Positions 16,976-26,239 are shown, counted from the first letter of the stretch. The stretch: DNA of 64,000 bases from Haladaptatus halobius (GCF_020618475.1 NZ_CP085335.1:558001-622000); one strand, 5' to 3'. A program made the numbers and translations. Notes: generated by a model not told the origin, from the letters alone.

Positions 16976-17953
16976 TTACGCTTCGTCTCGTCCGTTGGTG
17001 ATCTGCGTGTGCGCGCCGATGAGTGCGCCGGCCAAATCCATGTTCTCGATGTGCGTCTCCTCGTCGATTATCGAATCACGTACGTCGCAGTCCTGCACCG
17101 TCGCGTCCGAGAAGATGATCGCGTTGTTGAGACTGGCGTTGACGAGTTTCGCGCCGTCCATCACATGAACATTCTCGCCGACGGTCGCGTTCTCCAACGT
17201 GGCCGACTCGGCGATATATGACTCACCGTCGAGGTACCACGCGACGGCGTCGAGGTAGCTCGCGGGCGTGCCGATGTCGAACCACGCCTCCTCGAACGTG
17301 TAGGCGTACACCGATTCTTGGTTCTGCAACCACTGGACGAACCAACCGGGTTCGTCGGGGTTGTTGCCGTCTTCGAGGTACCGTTCGAGCGCCGGGAGGT
17401 TCTCCCGGGTGAAGGCGTAGCAGGCGATGGAGACGAGCGTGGACTTGGGGTCGACGGGCTTCTCCTGGAAGTCCACCACCCGGTCGCCGTCGAGTTCGAC
17501 CAACCCGTAGGATTTTGCCAGCTCTCGGCTCCCCACGTCGTAGGCGGCGAGACACGGGGAGCCTTTCGTTTCGAAGAAGTCGACGAAGTCGCCCACGTCG
17601 AAGCTGATGAGGTTGTCGCCGGCGATGACGACGAGGTCGTCGTCGACGTTCTCGCGCTCGACGAGTTGGGCAAGTGCGCCGACGACGCCGAACTTCTCGT
17701 CTTCCTCCGAGGTGTCCTCGACGCTGAGTTGAGGTTTTTCGAATCTACTGTCGGCGAGGTAGGTTTCGAAATCCTCGGCGAAGCGTTCGTTGGTGCTGAC
17801 GTAGACGGTGTCGATGCGGTCGTCGGCTTCCAAATCGGCGAAGATGCGGTCGATGACCGTGGTCTCGCCGATCGGCAGGAACATCTTGGGTCGATGTTTC
17901 GTGATCGGCCACAGGCGCGTCGCGTATCCGCCCGCGAGGACGACGGCTTTCAT
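16976..17953 (-). CDS. Sugar-phosphate nucleotidyltransferase
   Basis: A 325-residue NDP-sugar pyrophosphorylase. The N-terminal LAGGYATRLWPIT and the lysine of RPKMFLPIGE are the nucleotide-binding signature of the glucose-1-phosphate thymidylyl/uridylyl and mannose-1-phosphate guanylyl group. VIAGDNL marks the metal site, and FQEKP and FDIGTP the sugar site. The C-terminal 90 residues (AESATLENATVGENVHV and repeats) form a left-handed beta helix. The product feeds cell-surface polysaccharides or protein glycosylation; the exact sugar is not decided. The ATG at 17953 was chosen because MKAVVLAGG is the universal start of the family, and a TATA-like ACTTACGG lies 25-28 nt before it. Confidence 0.87.
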   Translation of the reverse strand: MKAVVLAGGYATRLWPITKHRPKMFLPIGETTVIDRIFADLEADDRIDTVYVSTNERFAEDFETYLADSRFEKPQLSVEDTSEEDEKFGVVGALAQLVERENVDDDLVVIAGDNLISFDVGDFVDFFETKGSPCLAAYDVGSRELAKSYGLVELDGDRVVDFQEKPVDPKSTLVSIACYAFTRENLPALERYLEDGNNPDEPGWFVQWLQNQESVYAYTFEEAWFDIGTPASYLDAVAWYLDGESYIAESATLENATVGENVHVMDGAKLVNASLNNAIIFSDATVQDCDVRDSIIDEETHIENMDLAGALIGAHTQITNGRDEA

Positions 17954-18103
17954 AGCCACATCGTCACGCCCGGCCCGTAAGTCCTTTTTCATCTCCGCGG
18001 CCGGATCCTGTTCAAACCGGTTCCCCTCCCCGACATTCGGGCCTCGACGCGGCGGTTCTCGTGTTGCGCGCTCGTGCTCGCTATCGCTCGCCTTCGTGGT
18101 GCG

Positions 18104-20134
18104 CTACTCGTCGAAGAAGGCCGCGAGCAGTTCGTACTGAGCTTTCCGAAGGTGGTAGTGGAGCGTCGGCGACGCGATGTCGAGCGACCCCGCGATCTCC
18201 TCCGCCGTGCTTCCCCGCGGCCAGTCGTAGTACCCGGCGAAGTACGCGGCCCGAAGAGCTGTCTCCTGTCGATCGGTGAGGCGGTCGGTGAGCGTCTGCC
18301 TGAACTCCTGGGCGGTCTGGATGGACCGGTCTACCGTGCGCTTTCCGATGAGCTTCGACTCCGGATAGGCCGCCTGAAACGTGTCCACGACCCTCCGAAC
18401 GTCCGCGTCGTGCGGCACTTCCGCGACGAGGAACACCTTGCCGCCGTCCGCGGTAGCGGACTGGACGGCGGCACCGGCCTCGACCAGTCGCTTGACCGTC
18501 GATTCGGTCATCACGGTTTCCAGGACGAACCCTTTCTCGTCGGTGTCGATGAGCCGGCATTCGGTGACGTGTTCCGAGTCGGAGACCATTTTCTCGACAT
18601 GTTGCGGCGGTGCACCTTCGACCCGCACGTAGTGGAGCAGTTGTCCCTCCGAGGCCGGGACGAGACCGTGTAAGTGACACGTACAGTTCAGTCGACGGGA
18701 GACGGACAGAAACACTCCTCGGGTGTCACTCACCTGAAATTCGAGTTCGACGGAGGTGTCCGACAGCAGGAGCTTCTTGTTCTTCGCGGCGTTGATGGCG
18801 AATCCGATGGTGTCCCCGAGGATTTCGAGGGCGGCTTGCGCTCGCTCGCTCAGCACGCCCGTCCGCGTCGAGACGAGCGAGAGCGACCCGTACATTGTGT
18901 TTCCGTACGAGAGCGGGATGGAGATCCCCGATTCGATTCCTCGGGAGACCGCTTCTTCCCGAACCGTCTGCGGGAGCAGGTCGGTCTCCCGAACGTCCCG
19001 GATAACCTGTAGTTCGTCGTTCTGCATCGCCATCGTGGCGGGGTCGTCGCCGATGTCCGCCTCGAGCGCGACGAGCGTGTCGAGATAGCCGTCGATACCG
19101 CCGGCACGGATTCGCGGTGCGATGCCGTCCCGGCTGACTTCGCTCTCGTCGGTCCACGCGAGTTCGTACAGCCCCGATTCGACCATCCGCTTGCACGCCA
19201 ACTGTTCGATATCGTCGCGTGTCGCGGCGCGGACGAGTTCGTGGATGACCTCCTGGATCAACCGATGTATCTGGTTCAGCATCTCCAGTTCGTCGTGTTG
19301 CCGCGCCAGCGTGCGTTCGCGCTCTCGACGCTCCGTCACGTCACGAGCGACCCAGACGACGACATCCCGCCCGTCGATTCGGGTTCCGAGCGGCGTCGTC
19401 CGAGCCTCGAACCAGCGCGTCCCTTTCGCAACGTCCAGCGGGTACTCCATCGTCTGGACGTTCCCCGTCTCCAGCGTTCGGTGAATGTGCGTGAGGAACT
19501 GCTCCGCCGTTTCTTCGGGAAACACGTCGTGGAGTTGTCGCCCGACGAGATCGGGCGGGGCGGCGGCGGCGAGACTCTCGGTGTTCGGCCCGACCAGCAA
19601 CTCGCGGTAGCGCCCTTCGTCGTCGAGGAGGAAGGCGACATCCGGAAACGCGGTCATGAGCGCCCTGATGCGGCTCTCACCGCGACCGGTGAGGTGCCTG
19701 TCGATGGCGGTCTCGATTCGCCCGCGGAGGTCGTCCAATCCGTCGATGGCGTCTCGGGGGAGATAGTCGCTCACGCCCTCCACGACGGCCTCGCTGGCGA
19801 TTCGCTCGTCACCCGCGCCGGTGAACATCACGAACGGGAGGTTCGGATGCTCGTCGCGCACCGATTCGAGGAGGTCAAGACCGTCGCCGTCCGGCAGGTC
19901 GTAGTTGCTTACGACGCAGTCTATCGCTTCGGCTCCGAGACGGATGAGACAGTCCGCCGCGGACGATTCGACGCGGACGGTCACGTCGTCGTGTTCGCGG
20001 TCGAATCGACCCGAGATATCGGTCTCGTGTTCCACGAAGAGAACGGTACGACTGCTCGACGTGGTGATGGCGTGTGAGGTGGTTTCGGTATCATGTGTCT
20101 GGAACGGACGCTCCCCCATCGTAGCGTAGCACAT
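18104..20134 (-). CDS. Bat-like multi-domain sensor/regulator (pseudo-REC, PAS, GAF, HTH)
   Basis: A 676-residue intracellular signalling protein. In order: a receiver-like domain (about 30-145), a PAS domain (about 150-275) with FPDVAFLLDDEGRY, a GAF domain (about 290-440), a bacterio-opsin-activator-type linker (about 450-610), and a C-terminal HTH of the HTH_10 type (DRQETALRAAYFAGYYDWPRG onward). The receiver domain lacks its key residues: Asn77 stands at the phosphorylation site (VVSNYDLP), the acidic pair is replaced (FVEHETD), and the conserved lysine reads Arg (DYLPRD). It therefore probably senses through PAS/GAF and not through phosphotransfer. The target genes are unknown. Confidence 0.85.
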   Translation of the reverse strand: MCYATMGERPFQTHDTETTSHAITTSSSRTVLFVEHETDISGRFDREHDDVTVRVESSAADCLIRLGAEAIDCVVSNYDLPDGDGLDLLESVRDEHPNLPFVMFTGAGDERIASEAVVEGVSDYLPRDAIDGLDDLRGRIETAIDRHLTGRGESRIRALMTAFPDVAFLLDDEGRYRELLVGPNTESLAAAAPPDLVGRQLHDVFPEETAEQFLTHIHRTLETGNVQTMEYPLDVAKGTRWFEARTTPLGTRIDGRDVVVWVARDVTERRERERTLARQHDELEMLNQIHRLIQEVIHELVRAATRDDIEQLACKRMVESGLYELAWTDESEVSRDGIAPRIRAGGIDGYLDTLVALEADIGDDPATMAMQNDELQVIRDVRETDLLPQTVREEAVSRGIESGISIPLSYGNTMYGSLSLVSTRTGVLSERAQAALEILGDTIGFAINAAKNKKLLLSDTSVELEFQVSDTRGVFLSVSRRLNCTCHLHGLVPASEGQLLHYVRVEGAPPQHVEKMVSDSEHVTECRLIDTDEKGFVLETVMTESTVKRLVEAGAAVQSATADGGKVFLVAEVPHDADVRRVVDTFQAAYPESKLIGKRTVDRSIQTAQEFRQTLTDRLTDRQETALRAAYFAGYYDWPRGSTAEEIAGSLDIASPTLHYHLRKAQYELLAAFFDE

Positions 20135-20212
20135 GCACTCCGACGGGAAAACGGTTTATGTTGTCACTTTCGTCGCGGTAGAGATTTGAACGAGCGCCGG
20201 GTATCGCATACC

Positions 20213-20509
20213 ATGCGTGACGATGAAACGACGCGCGAGCGGATCGCGGCCTTTCTCCGGTCGGAGTCCGCCACGCCGAGCGCCATCGTAGCGGAGTTCG
20301 ACATCACCGCCGGAGCGGCGATTCGCCACGTCAGGCACATTGCGCGGTCGGTCGAATCGAATGGGGAACGACTGCTCGTCGCCCCGCCGGAATGTCGGGA
20401 CTGTGGGTTCGACCGCTTCGACGACCCGGCAAACCGCCCGTCGCGGTGTCCGGAGTGCAAGAGCGAGGCCATCGAGGAACCCGCGTTTACGATCCGCGGC
20501 GACGAGTGA
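20213..20509 (+). CDS. HTH and zinc-ribbon transcriptional regulator
   Basis: A 98-residue protein. Residues about 5-45 make a small HTH (TRERIAAFLRSESATPSAI and AGAAIRHVRHIARS), and the C-terminal half is a zinc ribbon with CRDCG and CPEC. This architecture matches the archaeal COG3357-type regulators. The ATG at 20213 was chosen since the upstream frame in this phase lies inside the divergent Bat-like gene's start region. The gene is divergent from the Bat-like gene with about 80 nt between them, so they may share a regulatory region. Target unknown. Confidence 0.75.
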   Translation: MRDDETTRERIAAFLRSESATPSAIVAEFDITAGAAIRHVRHIARSVESNGERLLVAPPECRDCGFDRFDDPANRPSRCPECKSEAIEEPAFTIRGDE

Positions 20510-20596
20510 CGACCCACGCTTTCGGTATGCACCGACGCGAGTCGGAGACGTTGCTCCGTCTTTTCGGCTCGAAAGGCGTTCGCGTCTTTCGACAGT

Positions 20597-21502
20597 TCAG
20601 CGGTATCCGAGCGCTTCGAGATGGTTTTCGACGGCGATTGTGTCCTCGTCTTCGCTCTTCGGCGTATGCGTCTCCGCGTCGGTGGCCGTGGTTACCGCCC
20701 ACGGAACTTTCTTGACGACCGGGAGCGGAACGCCCGTCGGGTGGCCGTGAATGCGACCCTCGCCGAATACTTCGCCGTGGTCGGACGAGATGATGACTCG
20801 CTCCGCGTCGAGGTTTTCGAGCAGGAGTTCGACGTCGTCGAGCATGTATCGCAAGTTTTTGAGGTACATGTCCCACGCTTCCGCCCGGCTCAGATTGCCT
20901 CGACGGAGCGCCGACCACGGTTTCGTTTCCACCTGCGTGAGTTGGTCGCCGGTATGGGCCGCCCTGGACATGTACGGCGTGTGTGGCTGCGCGTAGTGGA
21001 ACAGGCACCGCTCGGCGTCGACCTCGCGGGCGGTTTCGATGGCGTGGTCGGTGAGGTACCGGGGCGGGACGTTGCCGAGTTCGTCGTCGTGGCCCTGTCG
21101 CCAGGCCGGGACGTACTCCTTGAAGTCCGCTGCGGTGCCGACGTTGTCTCGCAGCCAGCCGAACGGCATCGAGACGCTGGGCGCGTATCGCCCCTTGATG
21201 AACGCGTTCCGGTCGAAACCGTTCGCGGTGACGAGCGCCGTCTCGCGGACGTCCGAAAGATGGTCGGTGGTGAACGTTTTCACGAGCCACTCGTAAGAGC
21301 CGCTGCCGACGGACCAGATCGAGCCGATGCGCTCCTATTCGAGGAAGTCATACTCGTCGGCGACGGTTCGTAAGGCGTCGACGCGACAGGCGTCGAGGAT
21401 GATGAGCGTGTCCCACTCGAGGTCGTACACGTTCGGAACGAACGTGTGCCGCGAAGTGAGGGTAAACCACGGGCCGAGATACGTACACTAGAGGGCTTGC
21501 AT
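20597..21502 (-). pseudogene. Sulfatase/alkaline phosphatase-like hydrolase, inactivated by in-frame stops
   Basis: The C-terminal 228 residues (from ATG 21283) are open and contain WLRDNVG, HYAQPHTPYM and SSDHGEVFGEGRIHGHPTG, the metal-binding and C-terminal motifs of haloarchaeal sulfatase-like hydrolases. The same frame continues upstream with SYEWLVKTFT, TAG (21335-21337), then LIILDACRVDALRTVADEYDF and SRHTFVPNVYDLEWD, the family's N-terminal active-site region (DACR). A second in-frame TAG lies at 21488-21490, four codons after an ATG at 21502. Two nonsense codons in the same otherwise intact frame make this a pseudogene. The AT-rich stretch upstream suggests the neighbourhood was disturbed. 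Homologues act on cell-surface or capsular sugars. Confidence 0.75.
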
Positions 21503-21576
21503 CAGAGCGCGTGAGGGGTTCTTTCGAACGTTCTCACGAAATTCGGAGATTCAACCTCGGAAGCTAACGGGCATCT

Positions 21577-21676
21577 TCTGAAAGTATTCTAAATGGTGAA
21601 AGTATGGTTTATAGGCTATATAAAATAATGTATTATAAGTGTAAAATTATTGTATCTTATATGCGATGGCGATAAA
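21577..21676. other. AT-rich patch in a GC-rich chromosome
   Basis: About 100 bp are dominated by A and T (for example GGTTTATAGGCTATATAAAA and TTATTGTATCTTATATGCGA), against GC-rich flanks. It lies between the start of the sulfatase-like pseudogene and the end of the Rieske gene. No ORF is supported. It may be an old promoter region or a remnant of incoming DNA. Confidence 0.5.
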
Positions 21677-21747
21677 TAAGCGCGGGTCGCGGACGGGATT
21701 CCGCCACGGCGGTTCGCTCTCGTCCGGTGAATCGGAAGTTCGAGCCG

Positions 21748-22158
21748 CTAATCGAATCCCAACGACCGGTTCGAAGATAGATCGTACTCTATCGATGACC
21801 CCCGCTGAACGAACTCGTACTCCGGGTCGGTGAGGTAGACCGCGCCGTCTTCCACCGCGATATCGACTGCTTCGAGCACGGCACCCTCGCAGGGACCGTA
21901 GGTGCAGACCCCCGAGTCCGCCTCGAACAGCGCGCCGTGTTTCCCGCAGACGAGCTCCCCGTCGCGCACGGTCGCGCCATCGCCCTTGTCGAAGCGAACG
22001 TCCGTCCAGTGCTGGCAGTAGTTCCGCCACGCTCGGATTTCGCCGTCCTGTTCGACGAGGATGGCTTCCTCCTCGTCGAATCCGTTCCGAATCGTGAACA
22101 GAAAGGTCGTGTCGTCCGGAATCTCGGAAACGGCGGCGATTCGGTGGTCGTCCTCCAT
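21748..22158 (-). CDS. Rieske [2Fe-2S] protein
   Basis: A 136-residue soluble ferredoxin-like Rieske protein. Ligands are Cys48 and His50 (YCQHW) and Cys71 and His74 (CGKHG), followed by a typical FEADSGVCTYGPC. There is no signal peptide or membrane anchor, so it acts in the cytosol, probably feeding electrons to an oxygenase or similar enzyme. It follows pabC at 36 nt in the same direction, but a functional link to folate synthesis is not obvious. Confidence 0.87.
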   Translation of the reverse strand: MEDDHRIAAVSEIPDDTTFLFTIRNGFDEEEAILVEQDGEIRAWRNYCQHWTDVRFDKGDGATVRDGELVCGKHGALFEADSGVCTYGPCEGAVLEAVDIAVEDGAVYLTDPEYEFVQRGSSIEYDLSSNRSLGFD

Positions 22159-22194
22159 CGACCGGGAGTAGCCGGCGCGGACGTTTGAGACTTT

Positions 22195-23058
22195 TCAATA
22201 GTGGCGCGACTCGACCAGCGCGTCGAACGCGTCGGAGAGTTCTCGGGTGACGGTGCCGCCCCGAATCTCGACGTCGTCCAGTCGGGCGAGAGGTCGAACC
22301 TCCCACGTCGTGTTGGTCAAGAACGCCTCGTCGGCGCGTCGAACCGCCTCGGGGTCGTAGTGGCCCGTCTCGGTCGGAACGGCGGATTCCGCCGCGAGTT
22401 CGAGGACAACCCGGCGCGTGACGCCGGGGAGAACCGGCCCCGCGAGCGACGGGGTGTGGAGCACCCCGTCGCGGACGAAAAACAGGTTGCTCGTCGCACC
22501 TTCCGTGAGATTCCCTTGCGAGTCGAGCATGAGTGCTTCGTCGGCGTCGGTTTCGAGTCGCGCGAGGATTCCGTTCAGGTAGTTGTGCGTCTTCGCGTGC
22601 GCGGGGAGCGCGGCGTCGGGCGCGCGCCGGGTTTCGACCACCTCGGCGGTGGCCGGCGCGTCCCACACCGACTCGCCGGAGCCATCGTCGTTTCTGCCGC
22701 CTCGCGGAAGTTCGGCGACGATGACAACGACGGTCGGTTCCTCGGCAGGGCCGGGGGTGAGCTTTCCCGGTTGCGCGCCCCTCGAAATCGAGAGTTTGAC
22801 GTAGGCCTCCCGTAGGTCGTTCGCGTCGAGGGTTGCGCGGACGCGCGCTCGGAGGTCGTCGTCGCCGATGCCGTGGTCGAGCGAGAGCGCGTCGCAGGTC
22901 GCCCGCAGGCGGTCGGCGTGGGCGTCCCACTCGAACACGTCGCCGCCGTAGGTGCGCAGGGTTTCGAACGCGGCGTCGCCGTACATGAATCCGCGGTCGC
23001 GCACGCTCACCATCGCTTCGTCGGCAGGGACGAGGTCGCCGTTTACGTGGTACAACAT
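22195..23058 (-). CDS. pabC: Aminodeoxychorismate lyase / class IV aminotransferase (PabC-like)
   Basis: A 287-residue fold-type IV PLP enzyme. The catalytic Lys156 lies in AHAKTHNYLNGILA, and LTEGATSNLFF (184-194) and the start VNGDLVPADEA and GFMYGDAAFETLR are typical. Branched-chain aminotransferase (IlvE) is the alternative for this fold; the position next to PabA- and PabB-like genes favours ADC lyase, which releases pyruvate to give 4-aminobenzoate. Its start overlaps the pabA-like gene's end by 16 nt, so the genes are co-transcribed. Confidence 0.8.
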   Translation of the reverse strand: MLYHVNGDLVPADEAMVSVRDRGFMYGDAAFETLRTYGGDVFEWDAHADRLRATCDALSLDHGIGDDDLRARVRATLDANDLREAYVKLSISRGAQPGKLTPGPAEEPTVVVIVAELPRGGRNDDGSGESVWDAPATAEVVETRRAPDAALPAHAKTHNYLNGILARLETDADEALMLDSQGNLTEGATSNLFFVRDGVLHTPSLAGPVLPGVTRRVVLELAAESAVPTETGHYDPEAVRRADEAFLTNTTWEVRPLARLDDVEIRGGTVTRELSDAFDALVESRHY

Positions 23059-23618
23059 AGCTCACGGAAGTTTCGGACGAGTCGTTTCCCCTCGTCGGTG
23101 AGGATGCTCTCGGGGTAGAACTGGACACCGACGTGGGGTAACTCGGCGTGGCGAACACCCATCACGGTTCGGCGCTCGTCGGCGGTTCGGGCAGTCTCGA
23201 CCAGCGCGTCGGGGATGTCGCGTCGCTCGACCGCCAGCGAGTGGTAGCGCCCGACTTCGAGCTCCTCCGGAAGGCCTTCGAAGATTCCCCGCCCGTCGTG
23301 GCTCACCGCTGAGGGTTTGCCGTGGACGACTTCGGGGGCGCGGACGACCGGTGCGCCGTGGGCCGCACAGAGCGCTTGGTGGCCCAGACAGACCCCCAGT
23401 GTGGGGTAGGTCGTCTCCGCGAAGATGGGGATGGAGACGCCCGCGTCGGCGGGCGTTCCGGGGCCGGGTGAGACGACGATGCCGTCTGGGTCGAGGTCGC
23501 GGATGCCGGCCACGTCGACGGCGTCGTTGCGCCGAACGACGACCTCGTCGGCGAACTCGCCGATGTATTGGACGAGGTTGTAGGCGAACGAGTCGTAGTT
23601 GTCGATGACGAGGATCAT
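23043..23618 (-). CDS. pabA: Glutamine amidotransferase subunit, PabA/TrpG-like
   Basis: A 191-residue class I glutamine amidotransferase that would supply ammonia to the PabB-like subunit. The nucleophile Cys77 is in GVCLGHQ, and PGPGTP (51-56) forms the oxyanion region. The C-terminal motif is unusual: it reads GVQFYPES, where the family has FHPES and the His is catalytic, so a Tyr replaces the catalytic His. If this is not a sequencing error, glutaminase activity may be lost and the complex may use free ammonia. The ATG at 23618 was chosen because it begins with MILVIDNYDSF, the family start. A gap of 425 nt separates it from the PabB-like gene. Confidence 0.85.
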   Translation of the reverse strand: MILVIDNYDSFAYNLVQYIGEFADEVVVRRNDAVDVAGIRDLDPDGIVVSPGPGTPADAGVSIPIFAETTYPTLGVCLGHQALCAAHGAPVVRAPEVVHGKPSAVSHDGRGIFEGLPEELEVGRYHSLAVERRDIPDALVETARTADERRTVMGVRHAELPHVGVQFYPESILTDEGKRLVRNFRELCCTT

Positions 23619-23790
23619 TTTCGCGTGGATGTCGTTGGTTTCAGGAGTCGCGCCGAACGTGTTGGTCGATGTTCGAAGTGTCACAGGTAAAAGGTGCTGG
23701 TCGGCCTTCGAGAAAGCTCAGCTGTCAAAACGACGATGTCCTCGGACGTCGTCGGATAAACGAGTTACTTCTATCTGTCTTCGAGCGCCC

Positions 23791-23930
23791 GATCCCTTTC
23801 GGTCCCGCCCCTACCGCCACCGCACCTCGTCCTCCCCAGCCTCCTCGCTCCCAATGGTCGCTCGTCCCTCGCGTGATAGCCAGGCAGGCCCTCGCTGGCC
23901 TCGGGCCTGCTGGCGCACGCGCCAGTGCGG
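23791..23930 (-). repeat. GC-rich interspersed repeat, copy 1
   Basis: Occupies most of the 425-nt gap 23619-24043 between pabA and pabB, which has no gene. On the minus strand it runs from CTGGCGCGTGCGCCAG through a perfect 8-bp stem (GCAGGCCC/GGGCCTGC) to GAGGGACGAGCGAC, GGGAGCGAGGAGG, GGTGCGGTGGCGGT and GGGACCGAAAGGG. Copies 2 and 3 at 59716-59873 and 63569-63650 share its core. No ORF, terminal inverted repeat or transposase is visible. Confidence 0.6.
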
Positions 23931-24043
23931 TAAGTGTCACGCCGAGACGCCTGGATTTTCCACGGTAACGCGCACCGACGGGGTGGGGTAGCCTACTCAG
24001 GGATTTTCGAGGACGAACTGAATACTCCAATATCTCGTCTCTC

Positions 24044-25570
24044 CTACTCCACGGAAAACCCGTCTTTTCGACCGAGAGCCTCGTCAATAGCCTTCACGAG
24101 TGCTTTCCCCTTCGCCAGCGTCTCCTCGTACTCGCGCTCCGGCACGGAATCGTGGACGATACCCGCCCCGACGCGCAGGTGGTACTCGTCACGATGACGA
24201 ACCAGCGTCCGGATGACGATGTTCAGGGCCGCTCGGTCGTCGAAGCCCAACACCCCGACGCTCCCGGTGTACGGCCCCCGGCGAGTCGTTTCCAGTTCGT
24301 CGATTATCTCCATCGTCCGAGGTTTCGGCGCGCCCGTGATGGTGCCGCCGGGGAACACCGCCGCGATGGCGTCCGTGAGGTTCACGTCGGGGCGACGACG
24401 CGCGGCGACCTCGGAGACGAGGTGCATCACCTCGGAGTAGCCGTCCACCCGGCGGTAGTCGGTCACCTCGACGCTCCTGTACTCGGCGACCTTCCCGAGG
24501 TCGTTCCGTTCGAGGTCGACGAGCATCGCGTGTTCGGCGCGTTCCTTCTCGTCGCCGAGTAAATCCGCCTCCAGTTCCGCGTCCTCCTCGGGATTCTTCC
24601 CGCGCGGTCGCGTCCCCGCGATTGGTTCCGTCAGAACGCGGTCGCCGTCCACGTCGAGCAGGAGTTCCGGACTGGCGCTCACCAGATCGACGCCGGGGAA
24701 CTCTAACAGCGCGGAGTAGGGTGCGGGATTCACTCGCCGCAGGGCGTCGAACGCCTCGACCGGGTGGACACCCGCGGGCGCTTCGAGTCGCTGGGAAATG
24801 TTCGCCTGAAACGTCTCGCCGTCGCGGATGTGGCGCTTGACTGCCCGTACGCGCTCCGCGAACGCCTCGACACCGCACGCGCTGACGAACGACCCCTGTT
24901 CGTCGGTGGGCGGTGCACCGACGCTCGCGTCCCCGTTCGTGGCCGCCCGCGCGAGCGCCAGCGCCCGCTCGCGGGCGGCGTCGTACGTCGCGTCGAGGTC
25001 GGCGGTCGCGCCGGGGTCATCGGTCACGTCGGCGTCACCGAGTCGCAGGCACGCGGTCGCTCGAAGCGTGACGCTCTCTGAATCGTTTCGCGCCCGCCAC
25101 GCCGCAACGCAGTCGTACAGCCCGAATTGGAGTCGCGGCAGTCCCCGGTCGTCGTCGGCCGACCCCGGTAGCGCTTCGAGTTCTCGCGCGAGGTCGTAGG
25201 AGAGCCAGCCGAACAGGCCGCAGGGGTACGGTACGTCGCACTCCCCGCGCACCAGTCGCTCGTCGTCCAACACGCCACCCAGTGCGCCGAGACTCGGCCC
25301 CGGAGCGTCGGTGAGCGACACCGCATCAGGGTGCGCTTGCAGTCGCGCCGTCGGTTCGACGCCGAAGTAGCCCCAACCGGACTGTCCGCCGGTCGTGGCG
25401 AGATAGAAACCGCCAGCGCCGTCTCGCGCCCGCCGATACGCGAGGAACGGGTCGTCCACCCGAACCCGCGCTTCGACGGGAATCCGCGCCCCCGTCGGTG
25501 CGTCGCGGGCCGTCTCGCGGTACGACGCCCGCGGGGTGACGACCGTCGGTTCCTCACATCGATTTCGCAC
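24044..25570 (-). CDS. pabB: Chorismate-binding enzyme component I, PabB/TrpE-like
   Basis: A 508-residue chorismate-utilising enzyme. Typical motifs include [13 protein letters not shown] (249-261), SASPELLL (298-305), the PI(A/K)GT motif at 316-320, [24 protein letters not shown] and VGAGIVHDS near the end. Context (pabA- and pabC-like genes downstream) points to aminodeoxychorismate synthase. The motif reads PIAGT, with Ala318 where E. coli PabB has a Lys that forms a covalent intermediate; Ala is the TrpE pattern. It may thus be an anthranilate synthase-like or lysine-independent ADC synthase. It appears to start with GTG (25570), overlapping the end of the HhH gene by 17 nt. Confidence 0.82.
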   Translation of the reverse strand: MRNRCEEPTVVTPRASYRETARDAPTGARIPVEARVRVDDPFLAYRRARDGAGGFYLATTGGQSGWGYFGVEPTARLQAHPDAVSLTDAPGPSLGALGGVLDDERLVRGECDVPYPCGLFGWLSYDLARELEALPGSADDDRGLPRLQFGLYDCVAAWRARNDSESVTLRATACLRLGDADVTDDPGATADLDATYDAARERALALARAATNGDASVGAPPTDEQGSFVSACGVEAFAERVRAVKRHIRDGETFQANISQRLEAPAGVHPVEAFDALRRVNPAPYSALLEFPGVDLVSASPELLLDVDGDRVLTEPIAGTRPRGKNPEEDAELEADLLGDEKERAEHAMLVDLERNDLGKVAEYRSVEVTDYRRVDGYSEVMHLVSEVAARRRPDVNLTDAIAAVFPGGTITGAPKPRTMEIIDELETTRRGPYTGSVGVLGFDDRAALNIVIRTLVRHRDEYHLRVGAGIVHDSVPEREYEETLAKGKALVKAIDEALGRKDGFSVE

Positions 25571-26216
25571 GCTCTATCCAGCCTTTGACTCGCTTCGGCG
25601 AGAGGTCGGTTTCGTCCGCGAGTTCCTCGGCGTCCGCGGTCGCCAGCGCCGCCGAGTCCTCCACGCCCGCGTTCCGCAGTCGCTCGGCGTACGCCGGGCC
25701 GATTCCCTTCACGTCTTCCAGGGGTCGTCCCACTTCAGCTTCGATTTCGGACTCGTCCTCCGCTTCGTCTTCCTCGGCCCCCGGTCGTTCAACCTCCTCT
25801 GTCGTCGGCTCGGTTTCGACGTCTCCTTCGGTTTCGGGTACCCCTTCGACCGCTTCGTCGGACTTTTCGTCGCCCTCTTCCGGCCCCGGTTCGGGTTCGG
25901 TCGCCTCCGTCTGCGCCGGTTGCCCGGCTTCGGGTTCCGGTCCGGTCGCCTCCGCCGGTTCGGCGGCGGTGTCCGGTTCGGCTTCTTCGATGTGTTCCGT
26001 CGGTTCGCCCTCGTCCACGACGTCCTCTGTCGAGACGCTCGTGTCTTCCGCGGGGGACTCGTCGGTCTGTTTCACTGCCTTCTCGTTAGTCGTGTCGGGT
26101 TGCTCGCTCGCCTCGGTCGGTTCGCGCTCTATCGTCACGCCCGAGTCGCTCCGGCGCGTCTGCGACCGTTCCTCGCCGAGACCGAGCAAGGATTTCAGCC
26201 GTGTGATAAGCCCCAT
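25554..26216 (-). CDS. Acidic protein with C-terminal helix-hairpin-helix domain
   Basis: A 220-residue protein. An N-terminal basic amphipathic segment ([14 protein letters not shown]) is followed by a low-complexity stretch of about 130 residues, rich in Glu, Thr, Pro and Asp, with repeats such as [11 protein letters not shown]. The last 60 residues form an HhH domain of the type [20 protein letters not shown] ending in [16 protein letters not shown], which would bind DNA without sequence specificity or act as a protein-contact module. I chose the ATG at 26216 because a TATA box lies 28 nt before and the earlier frame is inside aroE. Function unknown. Confidence 0.78.
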   Translation of the reverse strand: MGLITRLKSLLGLGEERSQTRRSDSGVTIEREPTEASEQPDTTNEKAVKQTDESPAEDTSVSTEDVVDEGEPTEHIEEAEPDTAAEPAEATGPEPEAGQPAQTEATEPEPGPEEGDEKSDEAVEGVPETEGDVETEPTTEEVERPGAEEDEAEDESEIEAEVGRPLEDVKGIGPAYAERLRNAGVEDSAALATADAEELADETDLSPKRVKGWIERAKSM

Positions 26217-26239
26217 TGTGGGACAGTACAGAGTCCCTT

